This document shows positions 16,662 through 26,130 of a DNA stretch of 43,644 bases, piece after piece. The number at the start of each line of letters is the position of its first letter. Within the stretch, counting starts at the first letter, position 1. The notes beneath the pieces are model-generated. The model was given only the letters and a program-made list of their open reading frames with translations, searched no databases and had not been told where the DNA came from. The translations under genes were made by a program, and so were the position numbers. Origin of the DNA: an uncultured Leucobacter sp. (GTDB lineage: Bacteria > Actinomycetota > Actinomycetes > Actinomycetales > Microbacteriaceae); assembly GCA_937967375.1 (NCBI GenBank), contig CALCJF010000094.1, forward strand, positions 1-43,644, given 5' to 3'.

Positions 16662-17042
16662 ATGGAGGTCAAGATTAAGCGCATCTATGCGACGCCCGAA
16701 CCCTCTGACGGAGTGCGCGTGCTCGTGGATCGGCTGTGGCCCCGCGGCATCAAGAAGGCCGACGCCGCGATCGATCTCTGGGCGAAGAATGCCGCCCCGA
16801 GCTCCGAACTGCGCACCGCCTGGCATGCAGACAAGAAGGGCCACGAGGCATCGCACTTCGCCGAGTTTGCTCAGAGCTACCGAGACGAGCTTGCTTCGGG
16901 CGAAGCAAGCGAGGCGGTGGATCACCTGGTCGAGCTCGCGAAACACTCGCCGAGGGTGACGCTGCTCTACGGCGCTCGAGACGAGCACACGAACCATGCG
17001 ATGGTGCTGTGCGACGAGGTGCTGCGGCGCGCGGAGCTGTAG
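16662..17042 (+). CDS. DUF488 family protein (YeaO-like)
   Basis: 126 residues from ATG 16662, which begins MEVKIKRIYATPEPSDG; an earlier in-frame start would add eight residues. The family signature VRVLVDRLWPRGIKKADAAIDLWAKNAAPS is followed by LRTAWHADKKGHEASHFAEFAQSYRDEL and the C-terminal VTLLYGARDEHTNHAMVL. YeaO-like proteins are small cytoplasmic proteins of unknown function. A TACGCT box six bases before the ATG suggests a leaderless transcript. Confidence 0.9.
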   Translation: MEVKIKRIYATPEPSDGVRVLVDRLWPRGIKKADAAIDLWAKNAAPSSELRTAWHADKKGHEASHFAEFAQSYRDELASGEASEAVDHLVELAKHSPRVTLLYGARDEHTNHAMVLCDEVLRRAEL

Positions 17043-17047
17043 CTGTT

Positions 17048-18520
17048 TCAGGAATGCTGCACGTGGGGAAGTGTGCGTTCGAGCACCGCGCGCAGCTCGC
17101 GGAGCGCCGCGTCGAAGTGGGCATCATCGAGGTTGCCGCCCGTGCCGATGACGAGGCCGAAGCGCTCTTCTTCAGAGCCCTGCCCGTGCCAGTAGGCGCT
17201 TAGCGGCACCGCTCCGAGGTGCGCGCACCGCTGCAGCACGGCGGTTTCGGTCGCGGCAGACCCTCGAGAAAACTCGATGACCGCGTGGAGGCCGCCGCTC
17301 ATGGGGCGCACACGAATCTCTGGCGCTCCGAACAGGCGCTCGACCACGAGCTCGCGCCGTGCGGCATAGCGTCGCCGCATTCTCGCCGTGTGCCGTCGCA
17401 GTTCTCCGCTCGCCAGGTATTCGGCGAGCGCGGCCTGCACCACGGCCGAGACGGGGCCGCCGAGATCGTGACGCGCAGGTTCGACGACGCGTCGCAGGTT
17501 CTCTGGCACAAGCAGAAAGCCCGCCGAGAGCGCTTGCGACACGGTCTTCGAGAAGGTGCCGAGCAGCGCAACGGTGCCCGAGGCGCGATCGTCGAGCGCA
17601 GCGAGCGTCGGCAGCGGGCTGCCGCTGTGTCGCAGCTCGCTGTCGTAGTCGTCTTCGATGATGACTGCGCCCGTGCGCTGGGCCCAGTCGAGCAACTCGC
17701 GGCGGCGGGCAAGCGGGAGCGAGCCTCCGAGGGGGTACTGGTGGCTCGGCGTGACGAGCACCGCGTCAAGTAGGCCGGTAGGGAGCTGCGCGGTGACGAG
17801 ACCCTCGGCATCGACAGGAAGCGCGATGATCTGTGCCCCGTGGCGGGCGGCCACGCGGCGCAGCGAGGGGTAGCCCGGGTCTTCGACGCCGACCGTGAGC
17901 GCCCGCCCCCGGGTCGTGCCGAGTGCGCTCAGCAAGAGGCTCAGGCCTTCGCGGGCACCGGCCGTGACGATGACGTCTTCTCGGGGCCTGGTCGTGCCGC
18001 GCATGCGCCGCAGGTGCTCGGCGATCTCTTGGCGCAGTCGAGGATCTCCCAGATCGGGAGCCTCGAGGTGCGCTTGTGCCGCGGCGCTTCGCCATGCCGA
18101 GCGCCAAGCGGGGGTCTCGATCGCGCTGGTGTCGGGCAGCCCGGGGGAGAGGGGGCCGGGAGCGAGCGCATAGCGACGGTGCGTCGCTTGTTCCGCTGGA
18201 ACTCCGGTGGCTGCCGTCGGGCGGGGCGCGGCGTGGTCTACTCTGCGCAGTTCAGGGTGCACGCGGGTGCCCCGGCCGTGGCTTGCCGAGAGATAGCCCT
18301 CGGCGATGAGCTGTTCGTATGCAGATACGACGACCCCTCGGGCAACGCCGAGGCGGCGGGCGAGCTCGCGCGACGCCGGCACTGCCTCGCCGGGGCGCAG
18401 GGTGCGTTGATCGATTGCCTCGCGCAGCGCCGCGGCGATCTGCGCCGGAAGCGGTGTCTCGAGCCCACGATCGACGGTGATCGGCAGTTCGCTGAACTCG
18501 CGGTGGTGGGTCTCGGCCAT
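17048..18520 (-). CDS. MocR-type transcriptional regulator (GntR-HTH plus aminotransferase domain)
   Basis: 490 residues. An N-terminal GntR winged helix (residues ~20-90: LPAQIAAALREAIDQRTLRPGEAVPASRELARRLGVARGVVV) is joined to a fold-type-I PLP domain with DPGYPSLRRVAARHGA, VTPSHQYPLGGSLPLARR, EDDYDSELRH and the PLP lysine in LGTFSKTVSQALSAGF. Such regulators sense PLP or amino-group ligands: PdxR controls PLP synthesis, GabR GABA use. No pdxS/pdxT is adjacent, so the target is open. It is convergent with the DUF488 gene (6-base gap) and divergent from the VOC gene. Confidence 0.9.
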   Translation of the reverse strand: MAETHHREFSELPITVDRGLETPLPAQIAAALREAIDQRTLRPGEAVPASRELARRLGVARGVVVSAYEQLIAEGYLSASHGRGTRVHPELRRVDHAAPRPTAATGVPAEQATHRRYALAPGPLSPGLPDTSAIETPAWRSAWRSAAAQAHLEAPDLGDPRLRQEIAEHLRRMRGTTRPREDVIVTAGAREGLSLLLSALGTTRGRALTVGVEDPGYPSLRRVAARHGAQIIALPVDAEGLVTAQLPTGLLDAVLVTPSHQYPLGGSLPLARRRELLDWAQRTGAVIIEDDYDSELRHSGSPLPTLAALDDRASGTVALLGTFSKTVSQALSAGFLLVPENLRRVVEPARHDLGGPVSAVVQAALAEYLASGELRRHTARMRRRYAARRELVVERLFGAPEIRVRPMSGGLHAVIEFSRGSAATETAVLQRCAHLGAVPLSAYWHGQGSEEERFGLVIGTGGNLDDAHFDAALRELRAVLERTLPHVQHS

Positions 18521-18546
18521 CGTTCAAGTGTGCCAGCGATCTGCAG

Positions 18547-18593
18547 TTTGGTCTATTCAGATAAGAGTTGATTGCCTCAGGGTTTGAACCAAA
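18547..18593. promoter_or_regulatory. Inverted TTTGGT/ACCAAA sites between MocR and VOC genes
   Basis: TTTGGT (18547-18552) and ACCAAA (18588-18593) flank an AT-richer stretch in the 162-base divergent region that drives the MocR gene one way and the VOC gene the other. The placement suits autoregulation and control of the VOC gene; no other signal was seen in this gap. Confidence 0.35.
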
Positions 18594-18682
18594 TTCGGCG
18601 ATCGGCGTGGCATCGTTGCGCGATCTGGCCCGATCTCGATAGCGTGAAAACACACGAGACATACCTCAGAATGGAGTCGCAG

Positions 18683-19039
18683 ATGATTCAGCTCGGAATG
18701 ATCACCGTGGACACGACCGATGCCAGGTCGCTCGCCGCGTGGTGGGCCGAACGACTCGGCGGCGAGATTCAGGCTGACATGGACGGCTGGTTCTGCATCG
18801 TGAAGGTTCCCGACGCCTCGGTGGTGCTCGGGTTTCAGAAGCTCGACGATGTGACGCCTGGCAAGAATCGTATGCATCTCGACCTCAACCGAAGCGCAGA
18901 CGTCGACCGCGAAGAGATGGTTGCCGAGTGGGTAGCCGCTGGCGCGACGCACCTCGGTCTGCGGGGCGAGGAGGGGTTTCACTGGGACACTTTCGCTGAC
19001 CCGCACGGCAACGAGTTTTGCATCGGCGACCCGCACTGA
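18683..19039 (+). CDS. VOC superfamily protein (glyoxalase-like)
   Basis: 118 residues from ATG 18683, preceded by GGAG six bases away; an ATG four codons upstream is possible. Glyoxalase-type beta-alpha-beta-beta-beta modules: MIQLGMITVDTTDARSLAAWWAERLGGEIQ, then MDGWFCIVKVPDASVVLGFQKLDD, HLDLNRSADVDREEMVAEWVAAGATHL, and TFADPHGNEFCIGDPH with the typical DPxGNxFC end. It belongs to the Glyoxalase_6 group; substrate unknown. It is divergent from the MocR regulator, which may control it. Confidence 0.85.
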   Translation: MIQLGMITVDTTDARSLAAWWAERLGGEIQADMDGWFCIVKVPDASVVLGFQKLDDVTPGKNRMHLDLNRSADVDREEMVAEWVAAGATHLGLRGEEGFHWDTFADPHGNEFCIGDPH

Positions 19040-19069
19040 GCGAGGTCGGTGGGGCCGAGGCTTGCTGGA

Positions 19070-20467
19070 CTACCGGTCGTCGAGCGCGAGACCTCCGCGG
19101 TCGACGAGCCCCCACGTGGCCGCCGCGGCAACGAAGAAGAACACCGCAAACACCGTGAAGGTGAGCCCCGTGCCGCCCGCGACCAGCAGCACAGGCACGA
19201 GCAGCGGAGCGACGATCGACGCGATGCGGCCGACGCCGGCTGCCCAGCCCGCACCCGTGGCGCGCAGCGAGGTTGGGTAGATCTCGGGCGTCACCGCGTA
19301 GAGCGCGCCCCACGCGCCGAGGTTGAAGAACGACAGTGCCATGCCCGAAACGATGATCGCCGCCTCAGTATGCACGGTGCCGAAAGCGATGGCCGAGGCG
19401 GCCGAGCCGACGAGAAATACCGACAGCGTGAGACGACGGCCCCACACCTCGATCAGCCAGGCCGCCACGGCATAGCCGGGCAGCTGCGCGAGCGTGATGA
19501 TGAGGGTGAATCCGAACGAACGCACGAGCGGGAAGCCCGCGTCGACGAGGATGCTCGGAATCCAGATGAAGGCACCGTAGTAGGCGAAGTTGACGCAGAA
19601 CCAGACGAGCCAGATCGAGGCCGTGCGAAGACGAAACTCTGGCGACCAGAGCGCAGCGAGGCGCCCAGTGGCACTCGTTGCAATTGGTGTCTCGGCGGGT
19701 GCCTCGGGCTTCGAGGGCGCTGCACGCATATCTGTCGGGACGGCAGAGGCAGGCGCTGATCCTCGCCGCCCAAATGCGGGGGAAACCGCGAAGTCGGAGG
19801 CGACGCGTGCCGCCTCGTCAAACCGGCCGCGACCAGCAAGCCACCGCGGCGACTCGGGCAGCCCCCAGCGAACGATGAGGGCGTAGACGGCCGGGATCGC
19901 GCCCAGTGCGAACGCCCAGCGCCAGCCGTGCTCCGAGGCGGGAACCACGAAGTAGCCGATCAGCGCCGAGGCTATCCAGCCGACCGCCCAGAAGGCTTCG
20001 AGGATCACGATGAGCCTGCCTCGAATGCGCGCGGGCGCGAACTCGCTCACGTAGGTCGACGCGACCGGCAGTTCGGCACCCAGGCCGAGGCCCACGAAGA
20101 AGCGCAGCACGAGCAGCATCGCGATGCCGCCGGCGAGCGCACTCGCGCCCGTCGCGAGACCGTAGATCAGCAGCGTCACCGCGAATACCTGGCGCCTGCC
20201 GAAACGGTCGGCGAGCAGACCGCCGAGCGTCGCGCCGATCGCCATGCCGACGAAGCCGATCGAGGTGATGAGCCCGAGTTCGCCTTTCTCGAGCTGCCAG
20301 TGCTGGCCGAGAGCGGCGATGATGAACGAGATCAGGCCCACGTCCATCGCGTCGAGCGCCCAGCCGAGGCCGGAGCCGAAGAGTACCCGATTGTGCCGTC
20401 GCGTGTAGGGCAGCGAGTCGAGCTGGTCAGCAAGCGCGTTCGATGACGGGTGTGCGGGGGCATCCAT
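19070..20467 (-). CDS. MFS importer, NiaP/AAHS-like
   Basis: 465 residues. Twelve membrane segments with the TM1 motif GWALDAMDVGLISFIIAALGQHW, close to the DAMDVGLLSF signature of NiaP niacin transporters and aromatic-acid symporters. The MFS loop is GLLADRFGRRQVF, followed by RFFVGLGLGAELPVASTYVSEFAPARIRGR and LPESPRWLAGRGRFDEA before a ~60-residue central loop (Ala/Pro-rich). It should import a small organic acid or nucleobase-like compound with protons. A start box TACGAT (20476-20481) and GGAG four bases before the ATG are both visible. Divergent from and 47 bases away from the SAH-hydrolase-like gene. Confidence 0.87.
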   Translation of the reverse strand: MDAPAHPSSNALADQLDSLPYTRRHNRVLFGSGLGWALDAMDVGLISFIIAALGQHWQLEKGELGLITSIGFVGMAIGATLGGLLADRFGRRQVFAVTLLIYGLATGASALAGGIAMLLVLRFFVGLGLGAELPVASTYVSEFAPARIRGRLIVILEAFWAVGWIASALIGYFVVPASEHGWRWAFALGAIPAVYALIVRWGLPESPRWLAGRGRFDEAARVASDFAVSPAFGRRGSAPASAVPTDMRAAPSKPEAPAETPIATSATGRLAALWSPEFRLRTASIWLVWFCVNFAYYGAFIWIPSILVDAGFPLVRSFGFTLIITLAQLPGYAVAAWLIEVWGRRLTLSVFLVGSAASAIAFGTVHTEAAIIVSGMALSFFNLGAWGALYAVTPEIYPTSLRATGAGWAAGVGRIASIVAPLLVPVLLVAGGTGLTFTVFAVFFFVAAAATWGLVDRGGLALDDR

Positions 20468-20475
20468 AGTGCTCC

Positions 20476-20481
20476 ATCGTA
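20476..20481 (-). promoter_or_regulatory. -10 box (minus) for NiaP-like gene
   Basis: TACGAT on the minus strand sits eight bases before the ATG at 20467. It shares a 47-base intergenic region with the plus-strand TACACT box at 20501. Confidence 0.45.
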
Positions 20482-20500
20482 GAGCGTCGGTGCATTGGCC

Positions 20501-20506
20501 TACACT
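20501..20506 (+). promoter_or_regulatory. -10 box for SAH-hydrolase-like gene
   Basis: TACACT lies eight bases before the ATG at 20515, with no Shine-Dalgarno sequence. Confidence 0.45.
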
Positions 20507-20514
20507 TGGGCGTC

Positions 20515-22113
20515 ATGCCGACCTCAGCGCAGCCGTATGACCAGCAGGCCTCTGTATCGCTGCGCGCCGAACGCCTGATTCGTTCGGTCGCCCGCGTCGG
20601 TAACCGAGCGATTGCGGGTGTGCCGATTGTGCTTGGTATCGAGGATCGCGCGCTGCAAGCGCGCCTCGTGGCCTCGCTCGAACGAATGGGCGCCCGCGTG
20701 TGCGCTGAAAGGGCTGGGATCGGTGAGGAGTCGACGGGGCCGGTAGCGCGAGCCCTCGTGATCTCGGATACGCCCGAGTCTCGACAGCCCGAAGCGGCAC
20801 CGCAGCGAGGAGCTGATGCGGGCGCAAGAATCGACTGGGCCACTGAGCACATGCGAGCGACGAGCGGGATCGCGGGCGAGATTGAGGCCAGCGGCTCGCT
20901 GCGCGGCGAGCGGGTGCTGCTGAGCCTCGTGCTCGAGCCGAAGACTGCAGCGCTCGCGCTGGCGGTTGCGCGCGCGGGGGCGGATGTCGCGGTGTTCGGC
21001 GCCGCGAACGAGACCGACCCCGAGGTGGCAAGGGAGCTTGCGGCACGGGGCTGCGCGGTGTTCGCGCCGATGGGACTGGTCGCACCCGCCGAGAGCGACG
21101 CGTGTGATCGTGAGCATGCTGCCGCGGCGCTCGAGTGGGCGCCGACCCTGCTCGTTGACGACGGTGCGCACCTGATTCGGCTCGCCCACACCGAGTATCA
21201 AGCGGCGCTTGCGGCGCGCGGTGGGCGGCTGCGGGCGGCGAGCGAAGAGACCACCAGTGGCGTGCGCCCACTCGAAGAGATGGCCGCGGCGAGCGAGCTG
21301 CTGCTGCCCGTAATCGCGGCGAACGATGCGCGCACGAAGCTCGAGTTCGACAACCTCATCGGTACCGGCCAGAGCTGCGTGTTTACCATCGGCGATCTGC
21401 TCGACAGCCCGCGAGCGGCGGCCGCAGGAATCGCCGCGGGCATCGAGGGCACCCGTTGGGCGGTGATCGGATACGGGCCGGTCGGCGTCGGCGTCGCCCG
21501 ATTCGCTGCCGCGCTCGGCGCCCGCATCACCGTCGTCGAACGCGACGCCGTGCGCGCGCTCGCCGCGATGCACGACGGGCATGAGGCCCTTCCGCTCGCC
21601 GAGGCGCTCAGCGGTGCCGACATCGTGGTGAGCGCAACGGGAGTTTGGCACACGCTCGATGCTACGGCGCTGCAGTCGCTGCGCCCCGGGGCCGTGATGG
21701 CGGTTGCGGGCGGCATCGACGACGAAATCGGACTCGATGAGCTGCGGGCCGCGGGCTGGCACGCCGTGAGCGTCGACGACCACATCGACGAGTGGCGACC
21801 CTCGGGCGGCGCACTCGAGCAAGCCGGCACAGGCTTCTTCGTGCTCGCGAGCGGTGGCGGCGTGAACTACACGGCGGCAGAAGGCAATCCGATCGAGGCG
21901 ATGGATCTCAGCTTCGCGACGCAGCTTGTCGCTCTCGATCGGCTCGCTGGCCAGGAGTTCGCTCCCGGGCTGCACCGTTTGCGTGTGGCCGACGAGGATC
22001 GCGTTGCCCGTGCCGCGCTCGCCGCGTTCGGCGGCTCGGCCGACCCTCGCGCTGACTCGGGCCGCCCCGGAGGCGCGGCGCAGGATTGGCGCGTGCACCG
22101 TTATCGGGCGTAA
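20515..22113 (+). CDS. Divergent adenosylhomocysteinase-like protein, catalytic His residues missing
   Basis: 532 residues from ATG 20515; a TTG nine bases earlier is unlikely. The SAH-hydrolase framework is clear: DDGAHLIRLAHTEY (Asp215/216), SEETTSGVRPLEEM (Glu245), NDARTKLEFDNLIG (Lys275, Asp279, Asn280) and the NAD loop VIGYGPVGVGVARF. But the histidine after the NAD-domain strand (NIGHFD in SAHH, His301 of the human enzyme) aligns to Gly400 in AVAGGID; the GHPS histidine (human His353) is Asn458; and no His55 equivalent is seen. The N-terminal half is also long and Ala/Arg-rich. It probably binds NAD and some nucleoside but is unlikely to perform normal SAH hydrolysis. Confidence 0.85.
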   Translation: MPTSAQPYDQQASVSLRAERLIRSVARVGNRAIAGVPIVLGIEDRALQARLVASLERMGARVCAERAGIGEESTGPVARALVISDTPESRQPEAAPQRGADAGARIDWATEHMRATSGIAGEIEASGSLRGERVLLSLVLEPKTAALALAVARAGADVAVFGAANETDPEVARELAARGCAVFAPMGLVAPAESDACDREHAAAALEWAPTLLVDDGAHLIRLAHTEYQAALAARGGRLRAASEETTSGVRPLEEMAAASELLLPVIAANDARTKLEFDNLIGTGQSCVFTIGDLLDSPRAAAAGIAAGIEGTRWAVIGYGPVGVGVARFAAALGARITVVERDAVRALAAMHDGHEALPLAEALSGADIVVSATGVWHTLDATALQSLRPGAVMAVAGGIDDEIGLDELRAAGWHAVSVDDHIDEWRPSGGALEQAGTGFFVLASGGGVNYTAAEGNPIEAMDLSFATQLVALDRLAGQEFAPGLHRLRVADEDRVARAALAAFGGSADPRADSGRPGGAAQDWRVHRYRA

Positions 22114-22141
22114 GGAGCCGACTGCCGCCCCGGCGACGCCA

Positions 22142-22147
22142 TAGACT
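22142..22147 (+). promoter_or_regulatory. -10 box, leaderless-type (amidohydrolase)
   Basis: TAGACT lies seven bases before the GTG at 22155; no Shine-Dalgarno sequence. Confidence 0.5.
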
Positions 22148-22154
22148 CAAAGCC

Positions 22155-23438
22155 GTGAACCCAGAGATCGTCGTCTACAGCGCGAACATCGTGGTGCCCG
22201 TGACCAGCCCGCGCATCAAAGACGGCGCAGTCGCCGTGCGCGGCAAGCGCATTCTGCACGTCGGCGACCGGCGCTGGGTGCTCGATGCGCTCGCCCAGCG
22301 CGGCGAGCCGTTTCGCGAGGAGCACTGGGACGGCGTGCTCACGCCGGGGCTCGTCAACGCGCACACTCACCTGCAGTACACCCACATGCACGAGGTTGCG
22401 GGCAGGCACTACAACGGCTTCGACGACTGGGGCAACGCCTTCGATCAGGCGTACGAGCGCGCCGGTCACGACTGGGCAGCGGCCGCTGCCGACGGCGCCG
22501 CCCGTTCGATCGCCGCGGGAGTCACCGCGATCGCCGACGTGGTCACCGACGAAGCCGCGCTCTCGGCGCTGCACGATGCCCGGCTGCACGGCATCGCCTA
22601 CTGGGAGGTCTACGGCACGAGCAACGCCGACTGGACCGCCGCCGAGCGCGAGCGCGTGCGCGACCGGCTGCGGCGCATTCCGCGGCCGCCGGGGGGCGGG
22701 GTCTCACCGCACGCCCCCTACTCGCTCGAGGTGCAGCCACTGCTCGAACTGCCAGACATCGTTCGCGAAGAAGGGCTGCGGCTGCATATTCACCTCGCTG
22801 AGGCGCACATGGAGCGGGAACGCGGCGCGGTCTCCCTTGCCGGCCGCGAAGAGGCGTGGCCGACCCTCGGCGCCGATAGCTTTCGGGCGCTGCGCTCGAA
22901 GGGAATCGGCGTGTCTTCGACGCAGTTCGTCGACCACCTCGGCGTGCTCGGGCCCGACTGCCACATCGCGCACGGCGTCTACGTGAACGCCGACGATCGT
23001 GCGCTGCTGCGAGCCCGCGGCACGAGCGTCGCGCTCTGCCCGCGCTCGAACGAGATCATCGGCCTCGACATGCCACCGATCGCCGACTACCTGCGCGAGG
23101 GCAACCCGATCGCAGTCGGCACCGACTCGCTCTCTTCGTCGCCCTCGCTCGACCCGCTCGCAGACGTGAGCCTGCTCTACCGAGTGGCGAGGCAGCAGGG
23201 CTACGAAGCGCGAGACCTGCACCAGCGCCTCTTTTCAGCGGTGACCCTCGGTGGGGCCACGGCGCTCGGCCTGCACGTCGGCAAGAAGCGCCTCGGCCAG
23301 CTCGGCGTCGGAGCGCTCGCCGACCTCGCGTTCTTCGACATCGCCACGAGAGAGCCTAACGACGCTCTCGCCGAGCTCGTCGAAGCGGGTGCGGGGCGCT
23401 GCGCCCGAACGATCGTTTCGGGAGCCGACCGGCGCTGA
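22155..23438 (+). CDS. Amidohydrolase, nucleoside-deaminase-like (COG0402)
   Basis: 427 residues from GTG. TIM-barrel amidohydrolase: GLVNAHTHLQYTHMHE supplies the HxH metal pair, HIHLAEAHMER the third His and catalytic Glu, HIAHGVYVNADD the fourth His, and GTDSLSSSPSLDPL the Asp. The N- and C-terminal beta-sandwich parts (AVRGKRILHVGDR; LGQLGVGALADLAFFD) are typical of SAH/MTA and aminodeoxyfutalosine deaminases. It most likely deaminates an adenine or amino-purine nucleoside; the exact substrate is open. It follows the SAH-hydrolase-like gene after 41 bases on the same strand but has its own TAGACT box. Confidence 0.87.
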   Translation: MNPEIVVYSANIVVPVTSPRIKDGAVAVRGKRILHVGDRRWVLDALAQRGEPFREEHWDGVLTPGLVNAHTHLQYTHMHEVAGRHYNGFDDWGNAFDQAYERAGHDWAAAAADGAARSIAAGVTAIADVVTDEAALSALHDARLHGIAYWEVYGTSNADWTAAERERVRDRLRRIPRPPGGGVSPHAPYSLEVQPLLELPDIVREEGLRLHIHLAEAHMERERGAVSLAGREEAWPTLGADSFRALRSKGIGVSSTQFVDHLGVLGPDCHIAHGVYVNADDRALLRARGTSVALCPRSNEIIGLDMPPIADYLREGNPIAVGTDSLSSSPSLDPLADVSLLYRVARQQGYEARDLHQRLFSAVTLGGATALGLHVGKKRLGQLGVGALADLAFFDIATREPNDALAELVEAGAGRCARTIVSGADRR

Positions 23439-23539
23439 TCCTTTTGTCGTATGACACTGTGTGACTCGCGCCGCGTGCGCGGTCGGTGGCGACCCCTAGG
23501 CTTAAGCCATTCAATTTCTCACACTCGAGGAGCATTCAC

Positions 23540-24388
23540 ATGCGTGCACATTCCCGGTTCGCGGCGCTCGCCGCAGCAGGCGCCATCGCGGCGCTGGCAC
23601 TGACTGCCTGCGCAAGCGGCGCAGGTGACGCGCGTGGCGATGCCGCAGCGAGCAGCGAGGTCGGCCCGGTCACCGAGGGCAAGCTCACCATCGCGACCGG
23701 CGAGCCCGCGTTTGCCCCATGGGTGATCGACAACGAGCCCGAGAATGGCGAGGGCTTCGAGGCGGCGGTCTCCTACGCGGTTGCCGACAAACTCGGTTAC
23801 TCGAAGGACGACGTGGTGTGGGTACGCAGCACGTTCGATGCCGCGATCGCGCCGGGCCCGAAAGACTTCGACCTGAATATTCAGCAGTTCTCAGTCACGC
23901 CCGAGCGCGCAAAAGCTGTCGACTTCTCGTCGCCCTACTACGAGACGACCCAGGCCGTCGTTGCGGCAAAGGGCAGCAAGGCTGCGGCCGCTACGAGCAT
24001 CGCCGACCTGAAAGACGCGGTGATCGGCGTGATGAGCGGCACCACCTCGCTGAAAGCGGCCGAAGACGTGATCGCTCCGAGCAGCGACGTGCAGGTCTTC
24101 AACGACAATGTCGACGCTGTGACCGCCCTGCAGAACGGTCAGGTCGACGCCCTGGTCGTCGATCTTCCCACAGCGTTCTACGTGCGCGACGCCCAGCTCG
24201 AGGGCGACGGCGTGATCGTCGGCCAGCTCGATGCCGCAGCAGGAGACGCATTCGCGTTCGTGTTGCCGAAGGGCTCCTCGCTGACCGCGAAGGTGAGCGA
24301 CGCGCTCGACGCGTTGCGCGCAGACGGCACTCTGGCCGAACTCGAGAAGACCTGGCTCGCCGATCAGGGCGCGCCGTTTCTGAAGTAG
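23540..24388 (+). CDS. Amino-acid ABC transporter substrate-binding lipoprotein
   Basis: 282 residues from ATG 23540, with GAGGAG seven bases upstream; an in-frame ATG at 23486 adds no signal. A lipoprotein signal ends in the lipobox ALTAC (Cys about residue 25). The periplasmic-type binding fold follows with TIATGEPAFAPWVIDNEPENGEGFEAAVSYAVADKL, FDLNIQQFSVTPERAKAVDFSSPYY, IGVMSGTTSLKAAE and ALQNGQVDALVVDLPTA, as in SBP_bac_3 polar amino-acid binders. It delivers an amino acid or similar polar ligand to the permease encoded next. First gene of a three-gene operon. Confidence 0.92.
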   Translation: MRAHSRFAALAAAGAIAALALTACASGAGDARGDAAASSEVGPVTEGKLTIATGEPAFAPWVIDNEPENGEGFEAAVSYAVADKLGYSKDDVVWVRSTFDAAIAPGPKDFDLNIQQFSVTPERAKAVDFSSPYYETTQAVVAAKGSKAAAATSIADLKDAVIGVMSGTTSLKAAEDVIAPSSDVQVFNDNVDAVTALQNGQVDALVVDLPTAFYVRDAQLEGDGVIVGQLDAAAGDAFAFVLPKGSSLTAKVSDALDALRADGTLAELEKTWLADQGAPFLK

Positions 24389-24405
24389 CCTGATCCGAAG
24401 TCTCA

Positions 24406-25277
24406 ATGACTGTTGACTCAAACACGCCGCAGGCGCGTGCGTTTCAGCCGAGCGAGCTCGAGCTGGAGCGCCGCGCCTTTCGGCGTGCCCGTGGCCGCCG
24501 CTCGCTGCTGGTGAGTGTGCTGAGCACCCTGGTGTTTGCCGGGCTGCTCGCACTGCTGCTCGCGGGCAGCCCCGGCTGGGCGAAGGTGCAGGCCTCGTTC
24601 TTCGACCTTGGCGTCGCTGCAGACGCGTTTCCCCGCGTGATCAAGGGCCTGTGGCTCAATGTGCAGGTGCTCGCGGTCTCGGTGCTCGGTGTCGCCGTGT
24701 TCGGCACGCTGCTCGCCATCACCCGCACCCTTCGCGGGGCCGTGTTCACCCCGCTTCGCCTGCTTGCCGCCGGCTACACCGATCTCTTTCGTGGCATGCC
24801 GCTGCTGCTCGTGCTCTACATCGTCGGGTTCGGCGTGCCCGGCCTCGAGCTCACCGGTCGCATGCCCGCGCAGTTCTGGGGAACGATCGCCCTTATCTTG
24901 ACCTATTCGGCCTACGTGTCTGAGGTGCTGCGCGCGGGCATCGAGGCAGTGCACCCGTCTCAGCGTCTCGCGGCGCGCTCGCTCGGCCTGAGCCACGCGA
25001 AAACGCTGCGCCTCGTGATCATGCCCCAGGCCATCCGCAAGGTCACGCCAGCGCTCATGAACGACTTCGTGTCGATGCAGAAAGACGTCGGCCTCATCTC
25101 GGTGCTCGGTGCCGTAGACGCGGTGCGCGCCGCGCAGATCGAAGTCGCGTCGAGCTATAACTTCACGCCTTACGTGCTCGCGGGAGTGCTGTTCGTGCTG
25201 CTCTCGTGGCCCTTCATTCGCGTGACCGACTGGGTCACCGCGCGAGCGCAGCGTCGTGAGCAGATCGGGGGAGCCGT

Positions 25278-25281
<4 letters not shown>
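24406..25281 (+). CDS. Amino-acid ABC transporter permease
   Basis: 291 residues from ATG. A ~35-residue N-terminal cytoplasmic part precedes a first membrane segment (SLLVSVLSTLVFAGLLALLLAG) and the HisM/GlnP core: LWLNVQVLAVSVLGVAVFGT, FRGMPLLLVLYIVGFG, LILTYSAYVSEVLRAGI, and the EAA loop EAVHPSQRLAARSLGLSHAKTLRLVIMPQAIRKVTP that contacts the ATPase. Like other His/Gln-type systems it would have five or six segments. 17 bases downstream of the binding protein and overlapping the ATPase gene by 4 bases (ATGA). Confidence 0.92.
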
Positions 25282-26075
<794 letters not shown>

Positions 26076-26130
26076 TTCGTGCACACCCACTCCCCGCTGC
26101 GCGAGTCGCGGCGTGTAGCATAGAACTCTT

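Noticed and set aside
20524..22098. A 524-codon minus-strand frame opposite the SAHH-like gene
   Set aside because: It lies entirely antisense to the SAHH-like gene and has no recognisable motif; the plus-strand frame shows the conserved NAD loop and catalytic scaffold.
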